From CAZEJK01 sp964512045 (GTDB taxonomy: Bacteria > Acidobacteriota > Thermoanaerobaculia > Thermoanaerobaculales > Sulfomarinibacteraceae): DNA of 64,000 nucleotides. The stretch covers positions 24,489 through 88,488 of the forward strand of contig CAZEJK010000003.1 of NCBI GenBank assembly GCA_964512045.1, in the 5' to 3' direction. How positions within the stretch are numbered: the first letter of the stretch is position 1; every line of letters begins with the position of its first letter. A program made the translations under genes and the position numbers. Under the pieces are notes generated by a model. That model was not told the origin of the DNA. It did no database searches and saw only the letters and a list, made by a program, of their open reading frames with translations. Below are positions 56,589 to 64,000 of the stretch, in pieces.

Positions 56589-56753
56589 CTAGGTCCGGCG
56601 CCGTCGACCGACGAAGAGAGAGACGATGAACAGGATCAGAAAGACGAAGAAGAGAATCTTGGCGATGCCGGCCGCTGCGCCCGCGATGCCGAAGAAGCCG
56701 AGTGCGGCGGCGATCAGTGCGATGATCAAGAAGATAACGGCCCATTGCAGCAT
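56589..56753 (-). CDS. DUF1328 small membrane protein
   Basis: A 54-residue protein, [37 protein letters not shown] and onward to GRRRRT when considered whole, which is a near-perfect DUF1328 (YtjA-type) protein with two helices. GGAGG lies five bases before the ATG. Such proteins occur next to BON- and GlsB-type stress genes as here. Function unknown. The region 56754-57200 after it has no supported gene. Confidence 0.93.
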   Translation of the reverse strand: MLQWAVIFLIIALIAAALGFFGIAGAAAGIAKILFFVFLILFIVSLFVGRRRRT

Positions 56754-57200
56754 ATGTCCTCCGTGTGAGCCATGGGTGTGTCCGCCATCCCTGCGGCGGT
56801 GTCTGCTCACGCTGGTCAGTGGAGGAAGCAACTCCTGTGCCGGCGGTGCATGGTCGTACAAGCCGCATATGTCGGGAGTCCTCGTTGCTTCGCTGTGCAG
56901 TCTCGGTTGTAGGTTCTACACCTGGCAGGGGTAATGCCTGCACGCTCGCATCCTCTCGGCGCCGTGTCTCCCGGTGCGAGCTGGAGGCCGAGGTCGAGGG
57001 CTTGATCGACGAGATCCGTGCATCGATCCGCGAGGCCGAGCAGTTCATCCGCCAGATGCCGGAGGAGTGACAGTCGTCGAAAGCCCGAGAGGTGAGGATG
57101 TTCCAAGTAGCGTGGCATGATCGCCGGCGGCCGGACAGCTGATGCCGAACCGCTCGGGGACAGCAGCTCACGCGGCCGTGGGCCCAGCGTCGTCGGATGA

Positions 57201-58154
57201 TCACTCCGGTTGTGGCGAACGGTTGCGTTGGGAGGACGTCGAAGACAACAGCTCGCAGGCTTCCGGCAGGATGCATCGGATCGAGCTGGGGTCGACTGAG
57301 ATGGCAAAGCGGTCCGAGCACAGCGCCTCGCCGTCGACGGTGACGTCGAGATCCGATCCATTCAGCTCGACGCGATCGACGCTCCGTCGGAGGATCATGT
57401 CGCTGTTGGTGTCGTCGGTCAGACCGGCAACCTCGGCAGCGGCGTGACCGAGCGATTGCCCGGTCTCAGCAGAGATGACGACGAGCTCGAGCTGACCGTC
57501 GTTGACGAGCGCCTCGGGGGCCAGGTTGATACGGGGGCCGACGAACCGTCCGTTGAGGACGACGACGCCCCATGCTGCCCCTTCGAACTGGAAGTCGTCG
57601 GCGAGCACATGGACTCGCGAGGGTGTGACGGCGCCCGCATGCAGCAGTGTCTGCAGGTAGTAGGCCACACCGCCGAAGGTGCCCTTCAGCGCGCCCGGCG
57701 TTCCCGAGCTGATCACCGCCGCCGCACCGACGGTAACGGTGTTCAGACAACGACGTTCGTCCTCGCCGTCCGGCTGTACGCGAGCGGTATCGATCAGGGT
57801 CGTAGAGCCCCTGGCCGCGAGCTGGACCGCTGCTGGAATGTCGTTCAGGGGAATCCCTGCAGCGGCGGCAAACGCGTTGGCGGTGCCCAGAGGCACGATC
57901 GCCAGCGCAGGAGCGTGCTCCGCTGCAGCCAGTGCGTGGGCGACCTCGCTGACGGTGCCATCGCCGCCGCAGCCGACGACGACATCCGCTCCGGCGTCAG
58001 CGCCATCGATGGCCCAGCGCCGCGCATCACCTGCTTCCCACGTGACGCGCACCTCGACGCGCACACCCTCGTCGCGCAGTCGAGAGACCTCTGAGCGCAG
58101 CTCCGGCGACGCTGCGAACCTGCCGTTGACCACGAACCACATGAAGCTGAACAT
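57201..58154 (-). CDS. Diacylglycerol-kinase-family lipid kinase
   Basis: A 317-residue protein of the DAGK/YegS family. The nucleotide loop is VVVGCGGDGTVSEVAHAL, and the second family motif is LAIVPLGTANAFAAAAGIP. The C-terminal domain has the typical DVTVDGEAL segment. It would transfer phosphate from ATP to a diacylglycerol or another lipid at the membrane. GGGAG precedes the ATG at 58154. It is divergent from the GntR-PP2C gene, with 119 bases between that hold the operator at 58240. Confidence 0.9.
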   Translation of the reverse strand: MFSFMWFVVNGRFAASPELRSEVSRLRDEGVRVEVRVTWEAGDARRWAIDGADAGADVVVGCGGDGTVSEVAHALAAAEHAPALAIVPLGTANAFAAAAGIPLNDIPAAVQLAARGSTTLIDTARVQPDGEDERRCLNTVTVGAAAVISSGTPGALKGTFGGVAYYLQTLLHAGAVTPSRVHVLADDFQFEGAAWGVVVLNGRFVGPRINLAPEALVNDGQLELVVISAETGQSLGHAAAEVAGLTDDTNSDMILRRSVDRVELNGSDLDVTVDGEALCSDRFAISVDPSSIRCILPEACELLSSTSSQRNRSPQPE

Positions 58155-58223
58155 CGTCTGCTCCCCCGGTGTCGACACCTCCCCATCATGCCATGCCGGT
58201 GCGATTGTCTCGGTACGTGCCGC

Positions 58224-58259
58224 TTGACAGCTGTGATGGTGTGTATTAGTTTATACACA
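58224..58259 (+). promoter_or_regulatory. Promoter and YtrA-type operator of the ABC operon
   Basis: TTGACA at 58224 is followed after 17 bases by TAGTTT. The inverted repeat TGTGTAT-TAGTTT-ATACACA (58240-58259) covers the -10 region. Similar palindromes serve GntR/YtrA regulators, two of which (one fused to a phosphatase) are encoded by this operon. It lies 15 bases before the first start codon. Confidence 0.75.
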
Positions 58260-58273
58260 TAGGAGGACCGACG

Positions 58274-59395
58274 ATGGTTCCAGAGATCCAGCTCAATGAA
58301 GCCTCCGGGGTTCCCTACCACGAGCAGATCGTGGAGCAGCTGTGCACCGGTGTGGGGGCGGACTTTTCCAACGACGAAGGTGCATTGCCGTCCGTTGCGG
58401 AGCTGGCTCGCCACCTGCTGGTATCGCCGCGGACGGTGGAACGAGCGTTTGCCGATCTCGAGCGGATCGGGCTTGCGCGCCCCGACGGTTGCGGAGGGTG
58501 GAAGCTGACAGAAGGTGCCGGCGAGGCGCTGTACCGATGGCAACGCGATCGTGCACGGGAGGTCTTGACGCGCGCGCTGCACCGTACCGAGGAGCTCGGT
58601 GTGCATCGGTGTGCCGAGCTGGCGAGGGAGGCGGAGGCTGTGCGGCGCTCGATCGAGCTCGCGCAAGCCCGGGACCTCCAGATGTCGATGCTGCCGAGCA
58701 TGCCTCCGCAGCGGCCCTGGCTGGACATTGCTGTGACGATGACTCCGGCGAGCGAGGTTGGGGGGGACTACTACGACTTCTTCGTCGGCGATGCGGGCCC
58801 AGTCCGGGCGGTGATCGGCGATGCCACTGGCCATGGTGTTGCAGCCGGAATGATGGTGGGGATGACCAAGGCCAGCCTCCACGCCGTGTCGGAGGCCGGT
58901 CTCAGCGAGGCCATGGCCCGCGCCAACACGATCCTGCGGTCGGCGCGGGGCCACCGCCTGTTCATGGCACTTGCGATCCTGGAGCTGAGTCCCCGTGAGC
59001 TGTCGGTCGTTTCGGCGGGCATGCCGCCGGTGCTGCTATGGCGCGCGGCGACCGGTGAGGTCGAGGAGGTCCTCGTGCCCGGTTTGCCGCTCGGCAATGC
59101 GATCTGCGATTCGTATCCCAAGCAGACCCTGTCGATGTCCCCTGGGGACGTGGCGGTGGCGATGTCGGACGGACTCCCGGAGCTCGAGAATTGCTCAGGC
59201 CAGCAGCTCGGCAGCCGCAGGATCCGGGCCGCGCTCGCCGCTGCCGGCCCGTGCAGCGCTCAGCATGCCGTCGACACGGTGCAGAAGACCGCCGCAGAGT
59301 GGTCAGGCTCCGTACCGGCGGAGGATGACATCACACTGATGGCCGTGCGCTGGTGCGAGACCGCAGGCAAGGAGGCGTGTGATGAGCGAGTCTGA
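58274..59395 (+). CDS. GntR (YtrA-type) DNA-binding domain fused to a SpoIIE/PP2C phosphatase
   Basis: A 373-residue protein. Residues 1-80 are a winged helix of the GntR/YtrA group (IQLNEASGVPYHEQIVEQLC, LPSVAELARHLLVSPRTVERAFADLERIGLARP), clearly related to the regulator at 61468. Residues about 85-135 form a helical linker. Residues about 140-370 are a PPM/SpoIIE-type phosphatase with the acidic metal ligands kept: EVGGDYYDFF, AVIGDATGHGVAAGMMVGM, VAMSDGLPELE and AEDDITLMAVRW. Such phosphatases normally act in partner-switching pathways and are not joined to GntR domains. It is first in the operon with the ABC ATPase, permease and GntR genes and overlaps the ATPase gene. Confidence 0.87.
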   Translation: MVPEIQLNEASGVPYHEQIVEQLCTGVGADFSNDEGALPSVAELARHLLVSPRTVERAFADLERIGLARPDGCGGWKLTEGAGEALYRWQRDRAREVLTRALHRTEELGVHRCAELAREAEAVRRSIELAQARDLQMSMLPSMPPQRPWLDIAVTMTPASEVGGDYYDFFVGDAGPVRAVIGDATGHGVAAGMMVGMTKASLHAVSEAGLSEAMARANTILRSARGHRLFMALAILELSPRELSVVSAGMPPVLLWRAATGEVEEVLVPGLPLGNAICDSYPKQTLSMSPGDVAVAMSDGLPELENCSGQQLGSRRIRAALAAAGPCSAQHAVDTVQKTAAEWSGSVPAEDDITLMAVRWCETAGKEACDERV

Positions 59396-60092
59396 GCTGA
59401 TCACGGTCGACGGGCTCAGGGTCCGTCGCAACGGGTTTACCCTTGACGTCCCGAGCTGGACGGTTCGACCGGGCGAGGTGATCGGCCTGGTGGGGCCGAA
59501 CGGTGCCGGGAAGACCACCTTGCTGGAGACCATAGCCGGCCTGCGCAGGGTGGGGCGGGGTGCGGTACGGGTTTTCGGGCGAGATCCGTGGAACGACCCG
59601 GAGGCGGTCCGCTCGGCGTTGGGCTTCATGAGCGACGACATGCCGTTGTTCGATATGCGGACCGGAGCGCTGTTCCGGATGCTCTCCGGTTACTACCGGA
59701 GCTGGGATGCACAGCTGGTCGATCAGCTGATCGAGCGGTTCCAGCTCGATCCTCAACAGAAGGTCTCCAAGCTCTCCAAGGGGCAAGGGACTCGCCTTCG
59801 GCTTGTCACGGCGATGGCGTTCCGTCCGAGAGTCCTGCTGCTCGACGAGCCCGCCTCCGGCCTCGATCTTGGAGGTCGACGAGCCCTTCTCGAGAGTGTG
59901 CTCGATGTGGTGCGCGACCCTGGTCGCAGCGTCGTGGTCAGCTCGCACATGCTCCAGGACGTGGAGCGAATCGCGGACCGCTTGCTGGTGATCAAGAGTG
60001 GCCAGGTCATCGAGGAGGGGGCGACCCATGAGCTGGTGGGCGACCACCGGACTCTGGAGGAGGCGCTCCTGGCGTGGGGAGCTGCAGGATGA
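59382..60092 (+). CDS. ABC transporter ATP-binding protein (YtrB-like)
   Basis: A 236-residue ATPase. Walker A GLVGPNGAGKTTLLETIAG, Q-loop region GFMSDDMPLFDM, signature LSKGQGTRLRLVTAMAF (a degenerate variant of LSGGQ), Walker B RVLLLDEPASGLDLGG and switch His VSSHMLQDVERI. It resembles ATPases encoded beside YtrA-type regulators. It starts inside the end of the GntR-PP2C gene and its stop overlaps the permease start (ATGA). With the permease it exports or processes an unknown compound. Confidence 0.93.
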   Translation: MSESELITVDGLRVRRNGFTLDVPSWTVRPGEVIGLVGPNGAGKTTLLETIAGLRRVGRGAVRVFGRDPWNDPEAVRSALGFMSDDMPLFDMRTGALFRMLSGYYRSWDAQLVDQLIERFQLDPQQKVSKLSKGQGTRLRLVTAMAFRPRVLLLDEPASGLDLGGRRALLESVLDVVRDPGRSVVVSSHMLQDVERIADRLLVIKSGQVIEEGATHELVGDHRTLEEALLAWGAAG

Positions 60093-61471
60093 GAGGGCTG
60101 ACGATTCACCTGTCTGTTCGGTTGCGGCAGGTGCTGCGATCGCCTGGGGCGATCCTGTCGCTGACGCTCACCGGATTTGCCACGCTCCTGCTCTGGCCGG
60201 CGCCGGTGTCACTGCCCGAGCTCGATCAGCAGCTCGTGCTTGTTGTGCCGTTGGTGATGTGGCTCTGGCTCTTGCCAGTGGCGGCGTGCCACGCGGTGGC
60301 TGGTCGGGCGGCCGGCGGCCGTCAGACGTTCGGCTTTGCCGTGGGCGCGAACCCGACGCTCCCTGTCGGACCGGCGAGCCGCGCCACGGCAGAAGCCTTG
60401 CTCGTGGCTGTGTCCCTGGTTGCTGTCCGTGTGGCCGTGTTCCCTGCGCTTTCGGGAACGCTTGTCATGGACTTCCCTGGTGTCGGGAGCCCGGACACGT
60501 TCATGGCCTACCTCGTGTCCACGCTGTCTGGGCTGGTGATTGTCGTGCCGTTCCTCCTGGCCTGGTTGAGCCCTTCACGGTCGCTCAACGAGTACTGGAC
60601 GCGGCCCAGCGTGCTGGCGGTCGTCTACCTCCCGTTCGTCGCGTTCGGTGCTGACCGGGAGCCCGTCGGATGGACGGTCATGGCGGTCGTGCTGTGGGTC
60701 CTTGCCGCTGTCCTCTTCAACCGCCCGATGCCGCAGCTCGCGTTGGACCGGCTGGGTGTTTGGGGAGCGGTGCGAATGGTGCGTCCGGCGTGCGATCCGC
60801 GTGTGCAGCTCCGGCGGGATCAATGGGGGCGTCCGCTCCGTGTTGTTGCTCCGCTACTGTTTGTCGGGTTCGCTGCGGCAGCTCTGGGAGGCGCCGGGAC
60901 ACTGCCGGAAGAGCCGCTGGCGATGCTCACCGGAGGAACCGTCGGCGTGTTCTTCGCGCTGGTAGGGCTGAGGCCGCTCGGGAGCAACGTGGTGTTGGCC
61001 TCGCTGTCCGGCAAAGATGGTTACCGGACTGGTGACTTCGTCACTGCCTGGTCAATGCTACCGGTGCCGCGAACCGCGGTCGTGCGCGGCGTCTTCGCGC
61101 ATGCGTTCGTCTTCGGCGTGGGCTCGACGCTGCTGCTTCTGTTGATGCGTGTGGTCTGGGTGTGGTTCGCGCCCGGAGAGCTGACGGTGCAGGGGCTCGT
61201 GGGCGGTGGTTTCTTCAAGCTGTTGCTCACACCGTTGATCCTCGCGATTCCATTGGGGAGCTTTCTGACGTGCGCCGCCGTGGGCCGGACGGTGCTGGCC
61301 TATCTGTCGTTGATCGCTGTGCTGCTGCTGTTCATTGGGTGGTTCGTGCTCGCCGAGACGACGACATTTCCAGTGGCGCTTGCAGCTGTCGGAGCGGTGG
61401 TGGTGCTCGCCTTCGTGCCGGGCGCCGTCTGCCTGTTCGAGCGTGACCATGGGATGGGGGGTGCTTCATGA
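60089..61471 (+). CDS. ABC-2-like membrane permease
   Basis: A 460-residue integral membrane protein with about 10-12 helices, for example AILSLTLTGFATLLLWPAPV, VLVVPLVMWLWLLPVAACHAVAG, LLTPLILAIPLGSFLTCAAVG and VLAYLSLIAVLLLFIGWFVL. No ATPase motif is present. It is coupled by four-base overlaps to the ATPase before it and the GntR regulator after it, so it is the membrane part of the transporter. Its sequence does not match a common named permease. Confidence 0.85.
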   Translation: MRGLTIHLSVRLRQVLRSPGAILSLTLTGFATLLLWPAPVSLPELDQQLVLVVPLVMWLWLLPVAACHAVAGRAAGGRQTFGFAVGANPTLPVGPASRATAEALLVAVSLVAVRVAVFPALSGTLVMDFPGVGSPDTFMAYLVSTLSGLVIVVPFLLAWLSPSRSLNEYWTRPSVLAVVYLPFVAFGADREPVGWTVMAVVLWVLAAVLFNRPMPQLALDRLGVWGAVRMVRPACDPRVQLRRDQWGRPLRVVAPLLFVGFAAAALGGAGTLPEEPLAMLTGGTVGVFFALVGLRPLGSNVVLASLSGKDGYRTGDFVTAWSMLPVPRTAVVRGVFAHAFVFGVGSTLLLLLMRVVWVWFAPGELTVQGLVGGGFFKLLLTPLILAIPLGSFLTCAAVGRTVLAYLSLIAVLLLFIGWFVLAETTTFPVALAAVGAVVVLAFVPGAVCLFERDHGMGGAS

Positions 61472-61854
61472 CCCGGCTGCCCCTGCGGCTATCGGAGGCG
61501 TCCGGAGTTCCGTACTACCGGCAGATCGTCGACCAGATCGAGGAGCTGATCCGTTCCGGCCAGCTCCAGCCGAAAGACCAGCTGCCATCCGTGCGCGAGC
61601 TCGCCGGCCAGCTGCTGGTCTCGCTGATCACCACGCGACGCGCCTACGCCGATCTCGAGCACGCAGGGCTGATCGTGCGACGTCAGGGTTACGGCACGTA
61701 CGTGGCCGACGAGGTGGCGACGGCTTCCCACGAGCAGGCCCGTGCCGAGGCACGCTCCGCCCTGGAGGCCGCCGTCGGTCAGGCGCGTCGGCTCGGGTTG
61801 GAGGCGGACGAGGTCCGGGTCACGGTCGCGGAGCTACTGGAGGAGTCGGCGTGA
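61468..61854 (+). CDS. YtrA-family GntR transcriptional regulator
   Basis: A 128-residue GntR protein. The winged helix is [74 protein letters not shown] when read in full (residues about 6 to 80), then a short helical dimerisation tail, the YtrA pattern without a ligand domain. It overlaps the permease gene by four bases. It probably represses its own operon at the palindrome at 58240. The N-terminal domain of the protein at 58274 is a paralogue. Confidence 0.93.
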   Translation: MTRLPLRLSEASGVPYYRQIVDQIEELIRSGQLQPKDQLPSVRELAGQLLVSLITTRRAYADLEHAGLIVRRQGYGTYVADEVATASHEQARAEARSALEAAVGQARRLGLEADEVRVTVAELLEESA

Positions 61855-62425
61855 CGTAGCGTCGCCGTGCGAGCTCGTACGGCCGCGAGCCGGCGATCAT
61901 CTCGTAGAGGATCACCCCGAGGGCGTACACGTCGGTGCGGACATCGATGCTCTCACTGTCGCCGCGCGCCTGCTCGGGGCTCATGTAGGGGAGCGTGCCC
62001 TTGATCTGTCCAGCCTCGCTGAGAACGGTCGCGGCCGCGAGCTCGGCGAGCGCAGCGATCGCCGCGGTGGCGATCTCGGCGCGTTCGTGGAACAGCTGTC
62101 TCGGCGTGAACGTGCCGATGGAGCCGCCCGACCCCGGTTTGTCGTACAGCAGCACCGCGTAGCCGGCATCCACCAGCTCGCGGACCATCCGCGACGACTC
62201 CGCCATCCGCTCGGCGCGTGTCGGCCCGGCGCCCCAGACGTACACCACTGCCGGAAATGGTCCTTCGTCCGCGGGAAAGGCAACGCTTCCTTCAATGTGA
62301 AACCTGTCCACGTCGAGAGTGAACGGCTCGGTGACCGTCCGGTTCCCCGCCGGCTCCTTGGCGAGAGTCGGTACCACAACCATCAGAACAGTGCAGTCAG
62401 GAGGACGAGCTTCGGCATTCTGCAT
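61820..62425 (-). pseudogene. Chimera of truncated alpha/beta-hydrolase and Ser/Thr-kinase fragments
   Basis: The frame of about 201 codons joins two unrelated pieces. The first part (to about 62035) is the start of an exported alpha/beta-hydrolase ([46 protein letters not shown]) cut before its nucleophile elbow. The second (from about 62020) is a kinase fragment with the activation-loop pattern [14 protein letters not shown] and [20 protein letters not shown], lacking the ATP-binding lobe and catalytic loop. Neither half could work as an enzyme. It looks like the scar of a deletion that fused two genes. It overlaps the end of the GntR gene by 35 bases. Confidence 0.7.
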
Positions 62426-62546
62426 CCTTTCGGGTCGGGCTGTGGGGCGACTCGTGGACGGTCGGTCGTCAGATCGTCGGCCCCGATCTGTTGGATGCTC
62501 CGGGCCCGCGCTTGGTTTGCACCACACGAGCGGAGTGGACCCTGGC

Positions 62547-63518
62547 TCACCGGCTGACCACCGTGAGGATCAGGTACGTGATGTAGCCCACGTAGCAGCA
62601 GAGCAGCAGGGCGCCCTCGATGCGGTTGATCCGCCCGGCGCGGCGGAACCCGTAGCCGATGGCGAACAACGACAGCGTCAGCACGCCCATCACCAGCATG
62701 TCCCGGTCCAGGACCTCCGGTGCCACCTGCATCGGATGGATGGCGCCCGCGATCCCCACCACGGCAAGCGTGTTGAACAGGTTGGAGCCGAGCACGTTGC
62801 CGAGGGCGAGATCGTGCTCTCCCTTGCGCGTCGCGATGACAGACGAGGCCAGCTCGGGCAGGGAGGTCCCCACTGCGACGATGGTCAGTCCGATGATCAG
62901 GTCGCTCACACCGAAGCCCTGGGCGATCTCCACGGCGCCCCAGACGAGGATGCGGGAGCTCGCAATCAGCAGCAGAAGCCCGATCACGAGCCAGATCACC
63001 GATCGACCCATGGGAAGGGCTCGAACCGCCAGCTCCTCTGCCACCTCGTCACCGAGGGCATCGTCCGTGCGCCGGAGGCCGTGCCAGATCGACCAGATCA
63101 TCAACGCGGCGAAGACACCGAGCAACACCACGGCGTCGTGGCGGCTGATCTGGCCGTCGGAGACCTGCCACGCGGCCACCAGCGTGATGGCGGTCAGCAT
63201 CGGCAGCTCCTGGCGGAGCACGCGGGAGCGGAACGCGATCGGGCTGATCAGTGCCGTCAGCCCCAGGATCAGCGCGATGTTGGTGATGTTCGAGCCGTAG
63301 GCGTTGCCGAGGGCGAGCCCCGGGTTTCCCTGGGTCGCAGCCAGCGCCGAGACCACCATCTCGGGTGCAGAGGTCCCGAACCCGACGATCACCATGCCGA
63401 TCAGCAGCGTCGGCATCCCGAGGTGGCGAGCGGTGGACGCCGCCCCCTCGACAAAGCGGTCCGCGCTCCACACCAGCAGCGCCAGACCCGTAGCCATAGC
63501 AAGGAACGCAAGCGTCAT
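62547..63518 (-). CDS. Calcium/sodium (CaCA) antiporter, YrbG type
   Basis: A 323-residue, 10-helix exchanger with both inverted alpha repeats: [41 protein letters not shown] and [41 protein letters not shown] when read in full (first near residue 50, second near residue 215). The Glu and Asn residues that coordinate cations are kept. It exchanges sodium or protons for calcium across the inner membrane. It is a stand-alone gene at the right end of the window. Confidence 0.95.
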   Translation of the reverse strand: MTLAFLAMATGLALLVWSADRFVEGAASTARHLGMPTLLIGMVIVGFGTSAPEMVVSALAATQGNPGLALGNAYGSNITNIALILGLTALISPIAFRSRVLRQELPMLTAITLVAAWQVSDGQISRHDAVVLLGVFAALMIWSIWHGLRRTDDALGDEVAEELAVRALPMGRSVIWLVIGLLLLIASSRILVWGAVEIAQGFGVSDLIIGLTIVAVGTSLPELASSVIATRKGEHDLALGNVLGSNLFNTLAVVGIAGAIHPMQVAPEVLDRDMLVMGVLTLSLFAIGYGFRRAGRINRIEGALLLCCYVGYITYLILTVVSR

Positions 63519-63947
63519 GTCAACCTCGTTCGAGCTCGCATCGATCTCTCACCGGGTCGAGGATAGCGCACAGCTCGCGGGTCGCAATCAGGTTTGCAGA
63601 TCAGAACGCTGACCGGTCGAGCCGCAGCGGGTCCCCGACGATGGGTGACATTGTTCCTCAGCGCTACGGTTCGTCCAGAGGAGAGACGTCGGGGTAGGCG
63701 AGCTCGGCGAGGTAGGAACGTGGCTGCGGCACCGAGGTGCCAGATGTTGCTCCGCTTCCAGCGGCTGCGCTGTATCCCACCGGTGCCACGTCTCCCAAAG
63801 CTCCAAAGTGTCAGATGAGAGAGGTGTCAGGCGCCGCGTTGTGGTGTCGTGGCGGAGCTGGTGGCCACCGTGCTTCGCGATGAATCCCTCGCCTTCGAAA
63901 AGAGGGGACGGTCTGGATGCCTGCGTGTCCTCCGCGGCGTCAATGCT

Positions 63948-63964
63948 GCGGACGGGACGTCCGC
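63948..63964. repeat. GCGGACGGGACGTCCGC palindrome
   Basis: A further copy of the hairpin found in the clusters at 25158 and 50940. The flank 63519-63940 has no supported gene. Confidence 0.75.
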
Positions 63965-64000
63965 GGTCCGTGCGCCCATGGGCGCACTTGATCAGAGGGG

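Noticed and set aside
56951..57070. Plus-strand frame ending in a helical segment (LEAEVEGLIDEIRASIREAE)
   Set aside because: The composition looks coding, but no ATG, GTG or TTG start with a ribosome site is available in the right frame, and the upstream part is unlike protein. It may be a remnant.
63519..63940. Frames at the right edge of the window
   Set aside because: None shows a family motif, a good start or coding-like composition; only the palindrome at 63948 is supported.

Overview
The window is about 64 kb of GC-rich DNA from a Gram-negative bacterium. It has a complete TonB-ExbB-ExbD energiser, two TonB-dependent receptors, many Sec signal peptides and lipoboxes, a dockerin-tailed secreted protein, and secreted proteins ending in a short Phe-Val-Pro-Val-Glu-Leu tail. 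Such tails, together with abundant dispersed intergenic hairpin repeats, recall uncultured Acidobacteriota such as Thermoanaerobaculia. That placement is an inference and is not proven by any marker gene here. A 10-base run of N (5140-5149) shows the assembly is a scaffold.

Layout. 1-2294: a partial VOC gene, a nitrilase-like gene and a Phd/PIN toxin-antitoxin pair. 2446-6451 (minus): a tight four-gene operon of HMG-CoA-lyase-like, aconitase-type large and small subunits and a class III CoA-transferase, which looks like a hydrate/activate/cleave route for a branched dicarboxylic acid. 6675-22962: secreted DUF1330/SnoaL, quinone-oxidoreductase, DUF1838, a second CoA-transferase, an amidohydrolase-fold protein, two MFS carriers, a TonB receptor, an alpha/beta-hydrolase, a double-VOC protein and a lipoprotein nitrilase-like protein, ending in broken genes. 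22837-27111: a convergent pair of FVPVEL-tailed genes (one a remnant), gene fossils, repeats and an MFS exporter. 27511-36317: a molybdopterin transhydroxylase-like enzyme (large and small subunits) with MarR and DUF1838 genes, facing an operon of FAD oxidase, CpcT-like protein and a truncated Old Yellow Enzyme. 36945-45252: second TonB receptor, aldehyde dehydrogenase, dihydropyrimidinase-like enzyme, VOC protein, bicupin and a small partner. 45667-50793: DUF3450-ExbB-ExbB-ExbD-TonB-TPR operon. 51308-57070: dockerin beta-helix protein, RHH/PIN toxin-antitoxin pair and stress/envelope genes (DUF3185, OmpA, GlsB, BON, DUF1328). 57201-63518: lipid kinase, an operon of GntR-PP2C fusion, ABC ATPase, permease and YtrA-type GntR regulator, a hydrolase-kinase chimera and a Na/Ca exchanger.

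How it may work together (inference). From about 6.5 to 45.5 kb the genes look like an outer-membrane-import and catabolic island for an aromatic or branched organic acid. TonB receptors and MFS carriers import it, the Mo/Fe-S transhydroxylase-like enzyme, FAD oxidase and aldehyde dehydrogenase transform it, CoA-transferases activate it, and the lyase cleaves it. Most promoter regions of this island carry a common ACAATAG/GGACAA-type palindromic element, suggesting one regulon, possibly under the MarR protein at 31374.

The most unusual points are these. The transhydroxylase large subunit carries an N-terminal SCP2-like domain, and its small subunit has lost all four ligands of one Fe-S cluster. 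Two nitrilase-fold proteins have Ser in place of the catalytic Cys. Two alpha/beta-hydrolases have His at the nucleophile position. Many normally cytoplasmic enzyme folds carry export signals. A GntR DNA-binding domain is fused to a PP2C phosphatase.
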